From Planctomycetaceae bacterium (lineage in GTDB: Bacteria > Planctomycetota > Planctomycetia > Planctomycetales > Planctomycetaceae): a stretch of 5,728 bases of DNA. Shown in pieces: positions 1-5,728 of this stretch (the first letter of the stretch is position 1; every line of letters starts with the position of its first letter). The notes beneath the pieces are model-generated. The model had not been told where the DNA came from. It worked only from the letters and a program-made list of their open reading frames with translations, and did no database searches. The DNA is taken from assembly GCA_015487825.1 (NCBI GenBank), contig WFOZ01000546.1:1-5728 (forward strand), in the 5' to 3' direction. The position numbers were made by a program, and so were the translations under genes.

Positions 1-110
1 ATCGGCGGTTGAGTAAGGATTTTGAATTCTGGGATGAACACAGTGCTGCCATGGTGAAAATCGCCTTCATCCAAATTATGCTGAAAAGATTGCAGTTATC
101 GGCAAATTAA
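1..110 (+). CDS. C-terminal end of an IS5-like DDE transposase (5' part outside window)
   Basis: Reading from base 3, an open frame of 35 codons ends at the TAA at 108-110; the start lies beyond the left edge. It begins RRLSKDFEFWDEHSAAM and continues with a hydrophobic/basic helix ending IMLKRLQ. From knowledge of the family, RRLSKDYE followed by a (T/S)SEAMI-like stretch and a final RLMLRRL-type helix is the typical C-terminus of IS5-family (Transposase_11 type, DDE) transposases, just after the catalytic glutamate helix. Here SEAM is replaced by SAAM. The catalytic residues are outside the window, so it cannot be said whether the enzyme is intact. The probable IS end follows directly after the stop, as expected for a compact insertion sequence. 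The short length limits certainty about the subgroup. Confidence 0.8.
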   Translation, partial: RRLSKDFEFWDEHSAAMVKIAFIQIMLKRLQLSAN

Positions 111-125
111 TTTCCAAACATGCTC
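111..125 (-). repeat. Probable right terminal inverted repeat of the IS
   Basis: The sequence is TTTCCAAACATGCTC. Read inward from the outer end it is GAGCATGTTTGGAAA, which resembles the GAGC-N-TGTTTGGAAA-like termini I recall for several IS5-family elements. It starts one base after the transposase stop codon. Only one copy is inside the window, so the call rests on position and resemblance. Confidence 0.5.
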
Positions 126-146
126 TGAGTGCTTTATAGTGACTGT

Positions 147-154
147 AGAGGAGA
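147..154 (+). promoter_or_regulatory. Ribosome binding site of the propeller gene
   Basis: AGAGGAGA lies 7 bases before the ATG at 162. This strong Shine-Dalgarno match decides the start. The alternative in-frame GTG at 129 has no comparable motif and lies only a few bases from the inferred IS end, so it would add 11 residues (MLYSDCRGDWY) that look like read-through of leader sequence. Confidence 0.8.
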
Positions 155-161
155 TTGGTAT

Positions 162-1424
162 ATGAATGGGATTATTACTGTTCCGAATAAGGCTGTAACA
201 CACGGTCCAAAGCATCATTTCTTTGGGTATTACGATGTATGCCCTTGGGATGAAAGTGGACGATATATGTTGGCAATGGAGGTAGACTTTGCTGAACGAA
301 TGCCGAAACAGGGTGATATAGCCACCATAGGAGTGATTGATTTGGAACGGGAGTACCATTTTGAACCTGTGGCTCAAACTAGGGCTTGGAATTGGCAGCT
401 AGGTGCTCGAGCGCAATGGGTGCCTTCCACCGAAAGCGGGAGATGTATAATATACAATGATTGTGCTGAAAATCAATTGGTGTCTATTATATTAGATATC
501 AGTACCGGAAAGATGCAAGTGTTAAACAAGCCGATATATGCACTTAGCCCTGATGGTCACTTTGCTTTAAGCGTTAACTTTGGATGGCTGCATCGAGTGC
601 GCATAGGGTATGGTTATGAATGTGGGGATGAGGTGATGGAGTTCGACCCGGAGAATGACGGTATTTATTTAGTGGATCTCTCAACCGGCAAGTTTAAGCT
701 AATTATTTCATATTCACAGGTGATAGAGTTTCGTAAAAGACCTGTCATGGTAGGAGCTAGGAAGCATTGGATTGAGCATCTACTGATAAATCCTGATTGT
801 ACCAGATTTTTGTTTATGCACCGATTTGAGACAAAGGATGGTTATTATACAAGGATGTTTACTGCTAACGTTGACGGTTCGGAGCTATTTTTAGTTGCTG
901 AAGGGAAAATATCTCATTATTGTTGGCGCAATGCGCGACAGATCCTGGCTTGGAGCCGGATTGGCAGTGTAGATGACGAAATTTCCGGTCGAACGTCTTT
1001 GGGACTGAGGCTTCTGAGAAAGGTATGGAATTGGACGCCATATCACTTGAGAAGTTTAGTGCGACAAAGGGTCTTAAGCGAGTACTTGCGGTTATTCGAT
1101 GATCGCAGCGGAGAGTGGATACCAGTTGCAGTAGGGATCATACGAGAGAATCCTCACATGAGCTTTTCTCGGGATGGAGTGTGGCTTTTAGGTGATACAT
1201 ACCCGGATAATAAGTACTATCGTACTCTATTCATATACAACTGGGAGACACAGCAGAAGGTGGTTCTGGGGCGGTTCTACTCACCACCGAATTTGACTGG
1301 GCCAGCTCGATGCGATTTACACCCGCGCTGGAGCCCTGATGGTCGGTTCGTTTGCATAGACTCTGCGCATGAAGGCAGCCGCCAGATGTACGTTCTGGAT
1401 GTAAGCCGGATTGTAAAAACATAG
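162..1424 (+). CDS. TolB/PD40-like beta-propeller protein of unknown function in a polysaccharide cluster
   Basis: This encodes 420 residues from the ATG at 162, chosen for its strong Shine-Dalgarno. No signal peptide or membrane segment is evident, so it is probably cytoplasmic. Repeated blade-like units are visible: SGRYMLAMEVD near 32-42, a WNWQLGARAQWVP segment at 76-88, SPDGHFALSV near 140-150, IYLVDLSTGK in the middle, SRDGVWLLGDTY later, and at the C-terminus DLHPRWSPDGRFV (385-397) followed by HEGSRQMYVLD (403-413). W-SPDG and Y-(V/L)-D elements are typical of TolB/PD40 propellers. The N-terminal HHFFGYYD (18-25) and the C-terminal HP-W-SPDG recall propellers related to oligogalacturonate lyases (PL22). 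However, the Gln-x-x-His-x-His type metal site of those lyases is not evident, since only one His occurs in DLHPRW, so lyase activity should not be assumed. Its GC is lower than that of its neighbours (33% and 40% in two sampled 60-base lines). It is the first gene after the IS end, 5 bases before the methyltransferase gene. The role is unknown; glycan binding or processing is only a guess from context. Confidence 0.75.
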   Translation: MNGIITVPNKAVTHGPKHHFFGYYDVCPWDESGRYMLAMEVDFAERMPKQGDIATIGVIDLEREYHFEPVAQTRAWNWQLGARAQWVPSTESGRCIIYNDCAENQLVSIILDISTGKMQVLNKPIYALSPDGHFALSVNFGWLHRVRIGYGYECGDEVMEFDPENDGIYLVDLSTGKFKLIISYSQVIEFRKRPVMVGARKHWIEHLLINPDCTRFLFMHRFETKDGYYTRMFTANVDGSELFLVAEGKISHYCWRNARQILAWSRIGSVDDEISGRTSLGLRLLRKVWNWTPYHLRSLVRQRVLSEYLRLFDDRSGEWIPVAVGIIRENPHMSFSRDGVWLLGDTYPDNKYYRTLFIYNWETQQKVVLGRFYSPPNLTGPARCDLHPRWSPDGRFVCIDSAHEGSRQMYVLDVSRIVKT

Positions 1425-1429
1425 CTGAT

Positions 1430-2377
1430 ATGTCTATTGCAACGAAGGGATGGGTTCGTCGGTTGCTGACACCGTTGTACATTTGGATACGTAGACTAGT
1501 GCGCTCCTTCATTGTGCATATCCCTCTAGTGGACCAGGTAGTAGGCGACCTGCTCCGGAGGGTGGAGCGGAGGCTACATACTCTCGAACACTTGATATCT
1601 CTCGAATCAGACGGTCGCATTGAGTTCCGAGGAGGTATACTCACATACCGTCCACAGGATAAAGGTGTTATCACGACGCTTTTGCTGAATGGGGAATATG
1701 AGCCTGAGACGACTGAAGAGGTTCTCAGAATCTTAAAACCGGGGATGACCTTTGTCGACTTAGGGGCTCACATTGGCTATTTTACTCTTCTGGCAGCGAG
1801 AGCCGTAGCACCTACGGGTCGGGTGTATGCCTTTGAGCCTGAGCCTTCAACGTGCGAAGTGCTACGGCATAATGTAATCCTTAACGGACTGGACCAGATT
1901 GTGACTATTGTGCCGAAGGCCATTAGTGATAGAAAAGGATCTGTTCATTTCCTCTCTCCCTCTGAGAGTACAGTGTCTGCAAGGATCGCGGACGACAGAG
2001 GCTATGGAAAAGAAGGAAATAGCATAGAAGTGGAGGCAATCAGTCTGGACGACTACTTTCGCGAGATTGGGTGGCCTGAGATCCATCTTATAAAGATGGA
2101 CATTGAGGGTGCCGAGATTCAGGCGTTGAGGGGTATGATGGAGCTGAGCCGCCGTAACGCGAAGCTGAATCTAATCATAGAGGTCAATTATCCACACCTT
2201 GCGAGGTTGAAAATTCATCCTCAGGAACTCATCAAAGCGTTGCAGGCGTGTGGGTTTAGCAGGTTCCGGCCGTTGAAGCGGGGGTTTATAGGGTATTGGA
2301 TGATGCCCCAGGACCTTGGTAGGCTCATTGCCCTTGCAAAGCGGATGACCTTTAATCTTCTATGCAAAAAGTCTTAA
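1430..2377 (+). CDS. FkbM-family SAM-dependent methyltransferase
   Basis: This encodes 315 residues with a class I Rossmann methyltransferase core. Motif I, VDLGAHIGYFTLLAA, lies at 109-123 and binds S-adenosylmethionine. The acidic motif AFEPEPSTCEVLRHNV (134-149) carries the residue expected to hold the ribose. ISLDDYF lies at 204-210, and KMDIEGAE (222-229) is the FkbM hallmark; IIEVNYPH follows at 249-256. The family O-methylates sugars or other small groups, and members are frequent in O-antigen, capsule and EPS clusters, so methylation of a repeat-unit sugar is the likely job; the substrate cannot be read from the sequence. The first 60 or so residues form a basic/hydrophobic extension (several RR pairs, WVRRLLTPLYIWIRRLVR) that may be amphipathic and membrane-associating. 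The ATG is 5 bases after the previous stop with no clear Shine-Dalgarno, suggesting translational coupling. The 3' end overlaps the flippase gene by 16 bases if the longer flippase start is used. Confidence 0.92.
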   Translation: MSIATKGWVRRLLTPLYIWIRRLVRSFIVHIPLVDQVVGDLLRRVERRLHTLEHLISLESDGRIEFRGGILTYRPQDKGVITTLLLNGEYEPETTEEVLRILKPGMTFVDLGAHIGYFTLLAARAVAPTGRVYAFEPEPSTCEVLRHNVILNGLDQIVTIVPKAISDRKGSVHFLSPSESTVSARIADDRGYGKEGNSIEVEAISLDDYFREIGWPEIHLIKMDIEGAEIQALRGMMELSRRNAKLNLIIEVNYPHLARLKIHPQELIKALQACGFSRFRPLKRGFIGYWMMPQDLGRLIALAKRMTFNLLCKKS

Positions 2378-3711
2378 AGCATATGTCAAGACCCGGCCAC
2401 AGCTTTGGCGCCCAAGTCCTGGTGACTGTGGGGACTGCGGGCTTCCTAAATGTTCTTGGTCTTCTGACAGGGGTCCTCGCCGCACGGCTGCTGGGTCCCG
2501 CCGGTAGGGGGGAATTGGCTGCGATCCAGTTATGGGGCGCATTTTTTGCAACCCTTGCTCTTGTGGGATTGTCCGAAGCGGTGGTTTTCTTTGCAAGCCG
2601 GTCTCCAGGGTATGCTAGGCAATACTGGATCTCCGGCACCTGTTTTGCTCTCATCACGGGGTTGCCGGTTATCTTATTAGGATTCTGGGCCCTGCCGTGG
2701 TTGCTACAGGCACAAAGTGCGGATGTTGTTACGACCGCCCGCTGGTACAGCCTTGGTTTGTTCGTCCTCTTCGCGTTGAGTTGGATGCCGTTGAGCGCCT
2801 TTAGAGCCCTTCAACGAGTCTCTGAATGGAATTTTTTGCGGATACTTCCGAACCTGGGATGGCTTATCGTGTTAGGCTTGGGATTCATTCTCAGTGGGGC
2901 ATCGCCAAGAGTTTTAGCTTATGGATTTCTGGTGGCCTACGCGGTGATGGGCGCGAGCATTTTCGTACTCAGTATCAAGAAGATACCGGGACCATTTCTC
3001 CCAAAGATAGATTGGTGGCCATCGATGGTTAAGTATGGGTTGCCTTTAATGTTCTCCTCCATCCCGACATACTTAATTCAAAATGGACGGCTAAGCCAGC
3101 TCTTTCTTGCGGCTTTCTTGTCCCCCCAAGCCCTGGGCCTCTTCGCCGTGGCCATTGCTTGGGCCAACATCTCCCGGATTGTGCCGCAGGCCATCGGACA
3201 GATCACCTTCCCGCGTGTAGCGTCGGGAGTGGAAAGTTCTGTACAAATCCATGAGATCGCGAAAGGTCTTCGGTTAACCGTAGTGTCCATGGTGGGAGTC
3301 TGTGGCATACTGCTGGTCACGGCTCCAGTGGCAATTCCTGCGCTCTTCGGGAAGGCCTTCTCTCCGGCGGTCCCTGCGGCGATGATCCTGGTCGTGGCCG
3401 GGGGAGTTGCCGGTCTGAGGATGGTACTCAGCAGTGCCTTGCGCGGCTTAGGGAAGCCCAAAAGGGTCCTGGTGGGAGAGGTCGTGGGACTTGGTGTGAC
3501 TACGCTGGGCCTTGTCCTCTTACTCGGCCCCTTCCGGCTTCTCGGGGCTGCCGCAGCGATCCTAGTCGGCGATACCATTGCGATGGTCCTGTTGCTCACA
3601 TTTGTGACGCATGCCGTGAACGCTTCATCAATGACCCTGCTTGTGCCTACAGTTGCAGACCTTCGGGCTCTAACCCTCATGTTCAGAAAGGGTGTGGCTC
3701 TAATCCGGTAA
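2362..3711 (+). CDS. Wzx-like polysaccharide flippase (MOP superfamily membrane protein)
   Basis: This encodes 449 residues, the usual length for Wzx/RfbX-type flippases, with about 12 predicted hydrophobic segments (roughly 18-40, 54-77, 90-115, 127-147, 160-180, 184-204, 226-240, 247-268, 305-326, 334-358, 370-390, 393-416). The N-terminal ARLLGPAGRGELA (41-53) is the characteristic short motif after the first helix of this family. KYGLPLMFSSIP (224-235) and ALFGKAFSPAVPA (327-339), then LRGLGKPK (360-367), match the second-half repeats of the polysaccharide biosynthesis/MOP fold. The expected role is translocation of the undecaprenyl-linked repeat unit from the cytoplasmic to the periplasmic face of the inner membrane. 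The start is uncertain: ATG 2362 overlaps the preceding gene by 16 bases, while in-frame ATG 2383 (residue 8) would leave a 5-base gap; neither has a clear Shine-Dalgarno. It is the most GC-rich gene of the set in places (65% in 3121-3180). A teichoic or lipid transporter of the same superfamily is less likely given the neighbours. Confidence 0.9.
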   Translation: MQKVLKHMSRPGHSFGAQVLVTVGTAGFLNVLGLLTGVLAARLLGPAGRGELAAIQLWGAFFATLALVGLSEAVVFFASRSPGYARQYWISGTCFALITGLPVILLGFWALPWLLQAQSADVVTTARWYSLGLFVLFALSWMPLSAFRALQRVSEWNFLRILPNLGWLIVLGLGFILSGASPRVLAYGFLVAYAVMGASIFVLSIKKIPGPFLPKIDWWPSMVKYGLPLMFSSIPTYLIQNGRLSQLFLAAFLSPQALGLFAVAIAWANISRIVPQAIGQITFPRVASGVESSVQIHEIAKGLRLTVVSMVGVCGILLVTAPVAIPALFGKAFSPAVPAAMILVVAGGVAGLRMVLSSALRGLGKPKRVLVGEVVGLGVTTLGLVLLLGPFRLLGAAAAILVGDTIAMVLLLTFVTHAVNASSMTLLVPTVADLRALTLMFRKGVALIR

Positions 3712-3727
3712 TTGATAGTTAATCACA

Positions 3728-5185
3728 ATGGATACAATAACTCTTATCCTCGTTTTGGCCTTGATTTCGCTGTTAGGCTTGGTTATATTGACAGGTATGT
3801 TCAGGAGCCTGAAGTTTTCTTTGCTTGTTGTTTTGTTAGTTATAACATTTGTGGATCTCATAAGGAAACTTCTGGGTGGGGAGCTCTGGTTGCTGGTAGC
3901 GATCGATGTTTCTTTGCTCTTTTTGGTCTTTCGGTTTTACGCGCCCTATCTGCTGGGGTCGCGAAGGCAACTCGGTATCGGCAAGGAGATGGACCCTCTT
4001 TTGAAGTTGGCCCTGGGACTCTATGTGTCCATAGTACTTATTCAAGCCCTAAACCCAAATGTACCGAGCTGGCTCGTGGCGCTGGCAGGCCTGCGATCCT
4101 ATCTGTTAGCAATTCCTTTGATCGGTGTGGGTTGGTATGTGGCGAGCACCTGGAGGGTAAAAGACTACGAGCGTGCGTCCCGAGTGATTCGAGTGTTGAT
4201 CGTTCTTAGTGTATTAGTGGGGATGCTTGCCTTTATAACACAGGCCTTTGGTATTGCAACACAACCTTATTTGTCAAGCGTGCTTCTGCCTATAGAAGGA
4301 GAGCATGTTATTCATTCATTTGGGTTAGCAAATGTTGAGTTGATATCTTCATTTTTTGCCGGTTCTAAAAGGTGGGCCCGCTACCTGTTATTCTTGTATC
4401 CTTTCGTTTGGGCATATTTTACGGCAGTGGGTAAGCGAGGCGCGGTCTTATATTTTTCTGGTGTAGTGTTGTTTGGGCTGTTTATAAGTGGAAGCAGAGA
4501 AGGGCTGGTTCTGTTCCTGTTCTTCCATGCAGCGAGGTATGCGATAAGTAATATCGGAAGACTTGTTGCATATGCAGGTGTGGTCGGGATGGTCGTCCTG
4601 TTAATCCTCGCGGTATATCCCACGAGTTACCCCGGCCGGGGAGATGAAGGATTGCTTCTGAGGGCTCGATTCTACCTCTCCGTGCCTGAAGACTGGATAT
4701 ACCGAGCAAGATATATGTTTGGTGCACCGGCTGACCTCATCCTCACGGGTGGAGAGACAGGGAGTCTCTTGACAGGCAATGGAGTGGGGTCTTACGGCCA
4801 GGAAACAAGGCTTCTTGCAACGAGGCGAGAGCTTCCAATCGGGATACCCTCATGGGCTCGGGACGCGGGACTTCTAAAGATCATCGGGGAATTGGGGATC
4901 CCTGGGTTGATTGCCTTTATCATGTTGCAAGCGGCCATACTGAGATACGGTCGCATGCTCAGAACGGGGCGTAATGACCCCTTCTTCATTGCCGCATTTT
5001 TATCTGCTGTCATTTGGCTGGTCTTGTTCTTGAAGTCCCACCCGACCTTGAGCGACCAGATGGTAAACGCTTTTTACTGGTTCTACGTGGGAGTTCTCAT
5101 CCATCGAGGCGCGCTGGCGAGACGGCTAACCTTTCAAGTGCCAGGCGGAAGCACAAGTTGCATCCACGTGGGGAGCCGGAGGTAG
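3728..5185 (+). CDS. Wzy/O-antigen-ligase-like polytopic membrane protein (putative polysaccharide polymerase)
   Basis: This encodes 485 residues with about 12-13 hydrophobic segments (near 3-24, 29-48, 53-72, 92-107, 116-138, 152-172, 216-233, 239-270, 277-297, 390-408, 418-436, 445-460). A long, mostly hydrophilic loop of about 90 residues (298-388) lies between late helices, the layout known for Wzy polymerases and WaaL-type ligases. Supporting local motifs are FVDLIRKLLG (41-50), LNPNVPSWLVALAGLRSYL (108-126), SGSREGLVLF (254-263), GNGVGSYGQET (350-360) and WARDAGLLKIIGELGIPGL (376-394); the last resembles the D-x-GL-x-K-x-x-x-ELG stretch common in these proteins. It would join repeat units on the periplasmic side after flipping. 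Next to a flippase gene, polymerase is favoured over ligase, but sequence alone does not separate them. The ATG at 3728 lies 16 bases after the flippase stop with no strong Shine-Dalgarno; it was chosen because it keeps the first membrane helix. The central part (about 4261-4500) is AT-richer than the ends. Confidence 0.85.
   Translation: MDTITLILVLALISLLGLVILTGMFRSLKFSLLVVLLVITFVDLIRKLLGGELWLLVAIDVSLLFLVFRFYAPYLLGSRRQLGIGKEMDPLLKLALGLYVSIVLIQALNPNVPSWLVALAGLRSYLLAIPLIGVGWYVASTWRVKDYERASRVIRVLIVLSVLVGMLAFITQAFGIATQPYLSSVLLPIEGEHVIHSFGLANVELISSFFAGSKRWARYLLFLYPFVWAYFTAVGKRGAVLYFSGVVLFGLFISGSREGLVLFLFFHAARYAISNIGRLVAYAGVVGMVVLLILAVYPTSYPGRGDEGLLLRARFYLSVPEDWIYRARYMFGAPADLILTGGETGSLLTGNGVGSYGQETRLLATRRELPIGIPSWARDAGLLKIIGELGIPGLIAFIMLQAAILRYGRMLRTGRNDPFFIAAFLSAVIWLVLFLKSHPTLSDQMVNAFYWFYVGVLIHRGALARRLTFQVPGGSTSCIHVGSRR
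5178..5183 (+). promoter_or_regulatory. Ribosome binding site of the glycosyltransferase gene
   Basis: GGAGGT, a perfect Shine-Dalgarno core, sits inside the last codons of the preceding membrane-protein gene, 11 bases before the GTG at 5195. The spacing is slightly long but usable. It supports the GTG as the true start, together with the match of MKVLIDALSARGGG to the usual N-terminus of the family. Confidence 0.65.
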
Positions 5186-5194
5186 CAAAGGGCC

Positions 5195-5728
5195 GTGAAG
5201 GTCCTCATAGACGCGCTCTCGGCGCGGGGGGGCGGCGCAGACACCTACTTACGCAACATCCTGCAAGCGTTAGTTCAGGTAGAGTCACGTCATGAATTCC
5301 ATATTCTGCTGTCGCAGCAATACCAAAACAACCTCATCAAATCTGTGCCAGATGGGATATATATGAGAGTCGTAGACATCCCAGCCACTCCTTTGTGGCG
5401 CCGGTGGTGGTTCGTGCAGAGAAAGGTGGCTCGGATTTTGAGAGATGGAAGGTTCCACTTGCTCTTCTCCGTAGCTGAGATCGGGTGCCTCATGGTGCCG
5501 GTTCCCCATGTGGTAATGGTCAGGAATCTTAGCATATACGCTCCCATTTGGATTTACTCAAAGTGGGGGCAACGGCTGAGGTTGCTGTGGTATCGGGCGG
5601 TCCGTTGGCCGATGGCCTACCTGACGCTCCGGTCCGCCGACCGCGTCGTGTTCGTTTCTGAAGCCTTACGGAGGCGAGTGCTCGCCCAACTTCGCCTTCC
5701 CAAGCAGAAGACACGGGTGGTGTACCAC
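5195..5728 (+). CDS. GT-B glycosyltransferase, family 4-like, N-terminal part (3' end outside window)
   Basis: An open frame from GTG 5195 runs without a stop to the right edge, giving 178 residues. The start MKVLIDALSARGGGADTYL is the standard beginning of GT4-like enzymes: a first beta strand, then the glycine-rich loop, then the helix that carries the acceptor-site side of the N-terminal Rossmann domain. PHVVMVRNLSIY (104-115) matches the conserved strand and loop where such proteins have V-x-x-xRN. SADRVVFVSEALRRRVL (147-163) is the typical linker strand and helix with the VSE/VS motif, and VVYH at the edge should continue into the -HGVD- junction to the C-terminal donor-binding domain, which is not visible. 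It transfers a sugar from an activated donor to the growing lipid-linked unit at the cytoplasmic face; donor and linkage are unknown. It lies 9 bases after the putative polymerase stop and is probably co-transcribed. A run of seven G (5226-5232) lies in codons 11-13. Confidence 0.88.
   Translation, partial: MKVLIDALSARGGGADTYLRNILQALVQVESRHEFHILLSQQYQNNLIKSVPDGIYMRVVDIPATPLWRRWWFVQRKVARILRDGRFHLLFSVAEIGCLMVPVPHVVMVRNLSIYAPIWIYSKWGQRLRLLWYRAVRWPMAYLTLRSADRVVFVSEALRRRVLAQLRLPKQKTRVVYH

Larger units (their letters stand above)
1..125 (+). mobile_element. Right end of an IS5-like insertion sequence
   Basis: The transposase tail (to base 110) and the adjoining terminal-repeat candidate (111-125) together form the right-hand end of an insertion sequence whose body lies to the left of the window. 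The outer boundary is inferred from the repeat. The next three bases, TGA at 126-128, could be one copy of a TNA-type 3-bp target duplication, as known for some IS5-family subgroups. The left end is not visible, so neither the repeat pair nor the duplication can be confirmed here. Confidence 0.65.

Noticed and set aside
129..161. GTG at 129 as start of the propeller gene, giving an 11-residue longer protein
   Set aside because: ATG at 162 has a strong Shine-Dalgarno (AGAGGAGA) at 7-base spacing. The longer form would translate that ribosome binding site and begin within a few bases of the IS end.
1231..1674. 147-codon open frame on the - strand spanning the propeller/methyltransferase junction
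   Set aside because: It overlaps two clear + strand genes, including conserved propeller motifs, and its translation shows no recognisable domain.
3078..3680. 200-codon open frame on the - strand
   Set aside because: It lies wholly antisense to the well-supported flippase gene, its product is rich in Arg, Thr, Pro and Ser without family motifs, and it reflects the high GC and codon bias of the flippase.
3712..3727. Gap between flippase and polymerase-like genes as a site for a terminator or promoter
   Set aside because: The 16 bases contain no GC-rich hairpin followed by a T run and are too short for an independent promoter.
3712..4209. 165-codon open frame on the + strand overlapping the polymerase-like gene
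   Set aside because: It is in another frame of the same region. The competing frame gives a coherent multi-helix membrane protein with family motifs, while this one has scattered Cys/Arg/Ser and no plausible fold.
5014..5295. 93-codon open frame on the + strand across the polymerase/glycosyltransferase junction
   Set aside because: It overlaps the C-terminal helices of the polymerase-like protein and the glycosyltransferase start in a different frame; the composition is low in hydrophobics, rich in Arg/Gly/Pro, and no motif is seen.
5285..5714. Three short open frames on the - strand near the right edge
   Set aside because: All are antisense to the glycosyltransferase frame, which shows clear GT4-like motifs throughout, and none has recognisable motifs of its own.

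Overview
The window is bacterial and holds part of a surface- or exopolysaccharide (O-antigen, capsule or EPS type) gene cluster, read entirely on the + strand. At its left edge is the right end of an insertion sequence. The organism cannot be named from this sequence. Shine-Dalgarno motifs before two genes, a GTG start, very short intergenic gaps and the Wzx/Wzy-type gene pair point to an ordinary bacterium with sugar-polymer assembly by the flippase/polymerase route. Base composition is uneven, from about 33-40% GC in sampled 60-base lines of the first gene to 65% in part of the flippase gene. This suggests a mosaic locus, as is common for such clusters.

Layout: bases 1-110 encode the last 35 residues of an IS5-like transposase. 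A probable terminal inverted repeat follows at 111-125. Next comes a tight series of five genes: (1) 162-1424, a TolB/PD40-like beta-propeller protein of unknown function; (2) 1430-2377, an FkbM-family SAM-dependent methyltransferase; (3) 2362-3711, a Wzx-like polysaccharide flippase of the MOP superfamily; (4) 3728-5185, a Wzy/O-antigen-ligase-like polytopic membrane protein; (5) 5195-5728, the N-terminal domain of a GT-B (family 4-like) glycosyltransferase that runs off the right edge. Junctions are +5, a 16-base overlap (or +5 with the alternative start), +16 and +9 bases. One polycistronic transcript is therefore likely. No terminator-like hairpin was noticed between genes, and no gap exceeds about 50 bases.

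Inferred joint role: the glycosyltransferase helps build a lipid-linked repeat unit and the FkbM enzyme may methylate a sugar or another group on it. The flippase moves the unit across the inner membrane and the Wzy-like protein polymerises (or ligates) it on the far side. The propeller protein may bind or process the glycan, but nothing in the sequence fixes its function. I see no defence system, CRISPR array, RNA gene or clearly new multi-gene system. The least understood components are the propeller protein and the junction between the IS end and the cluster.
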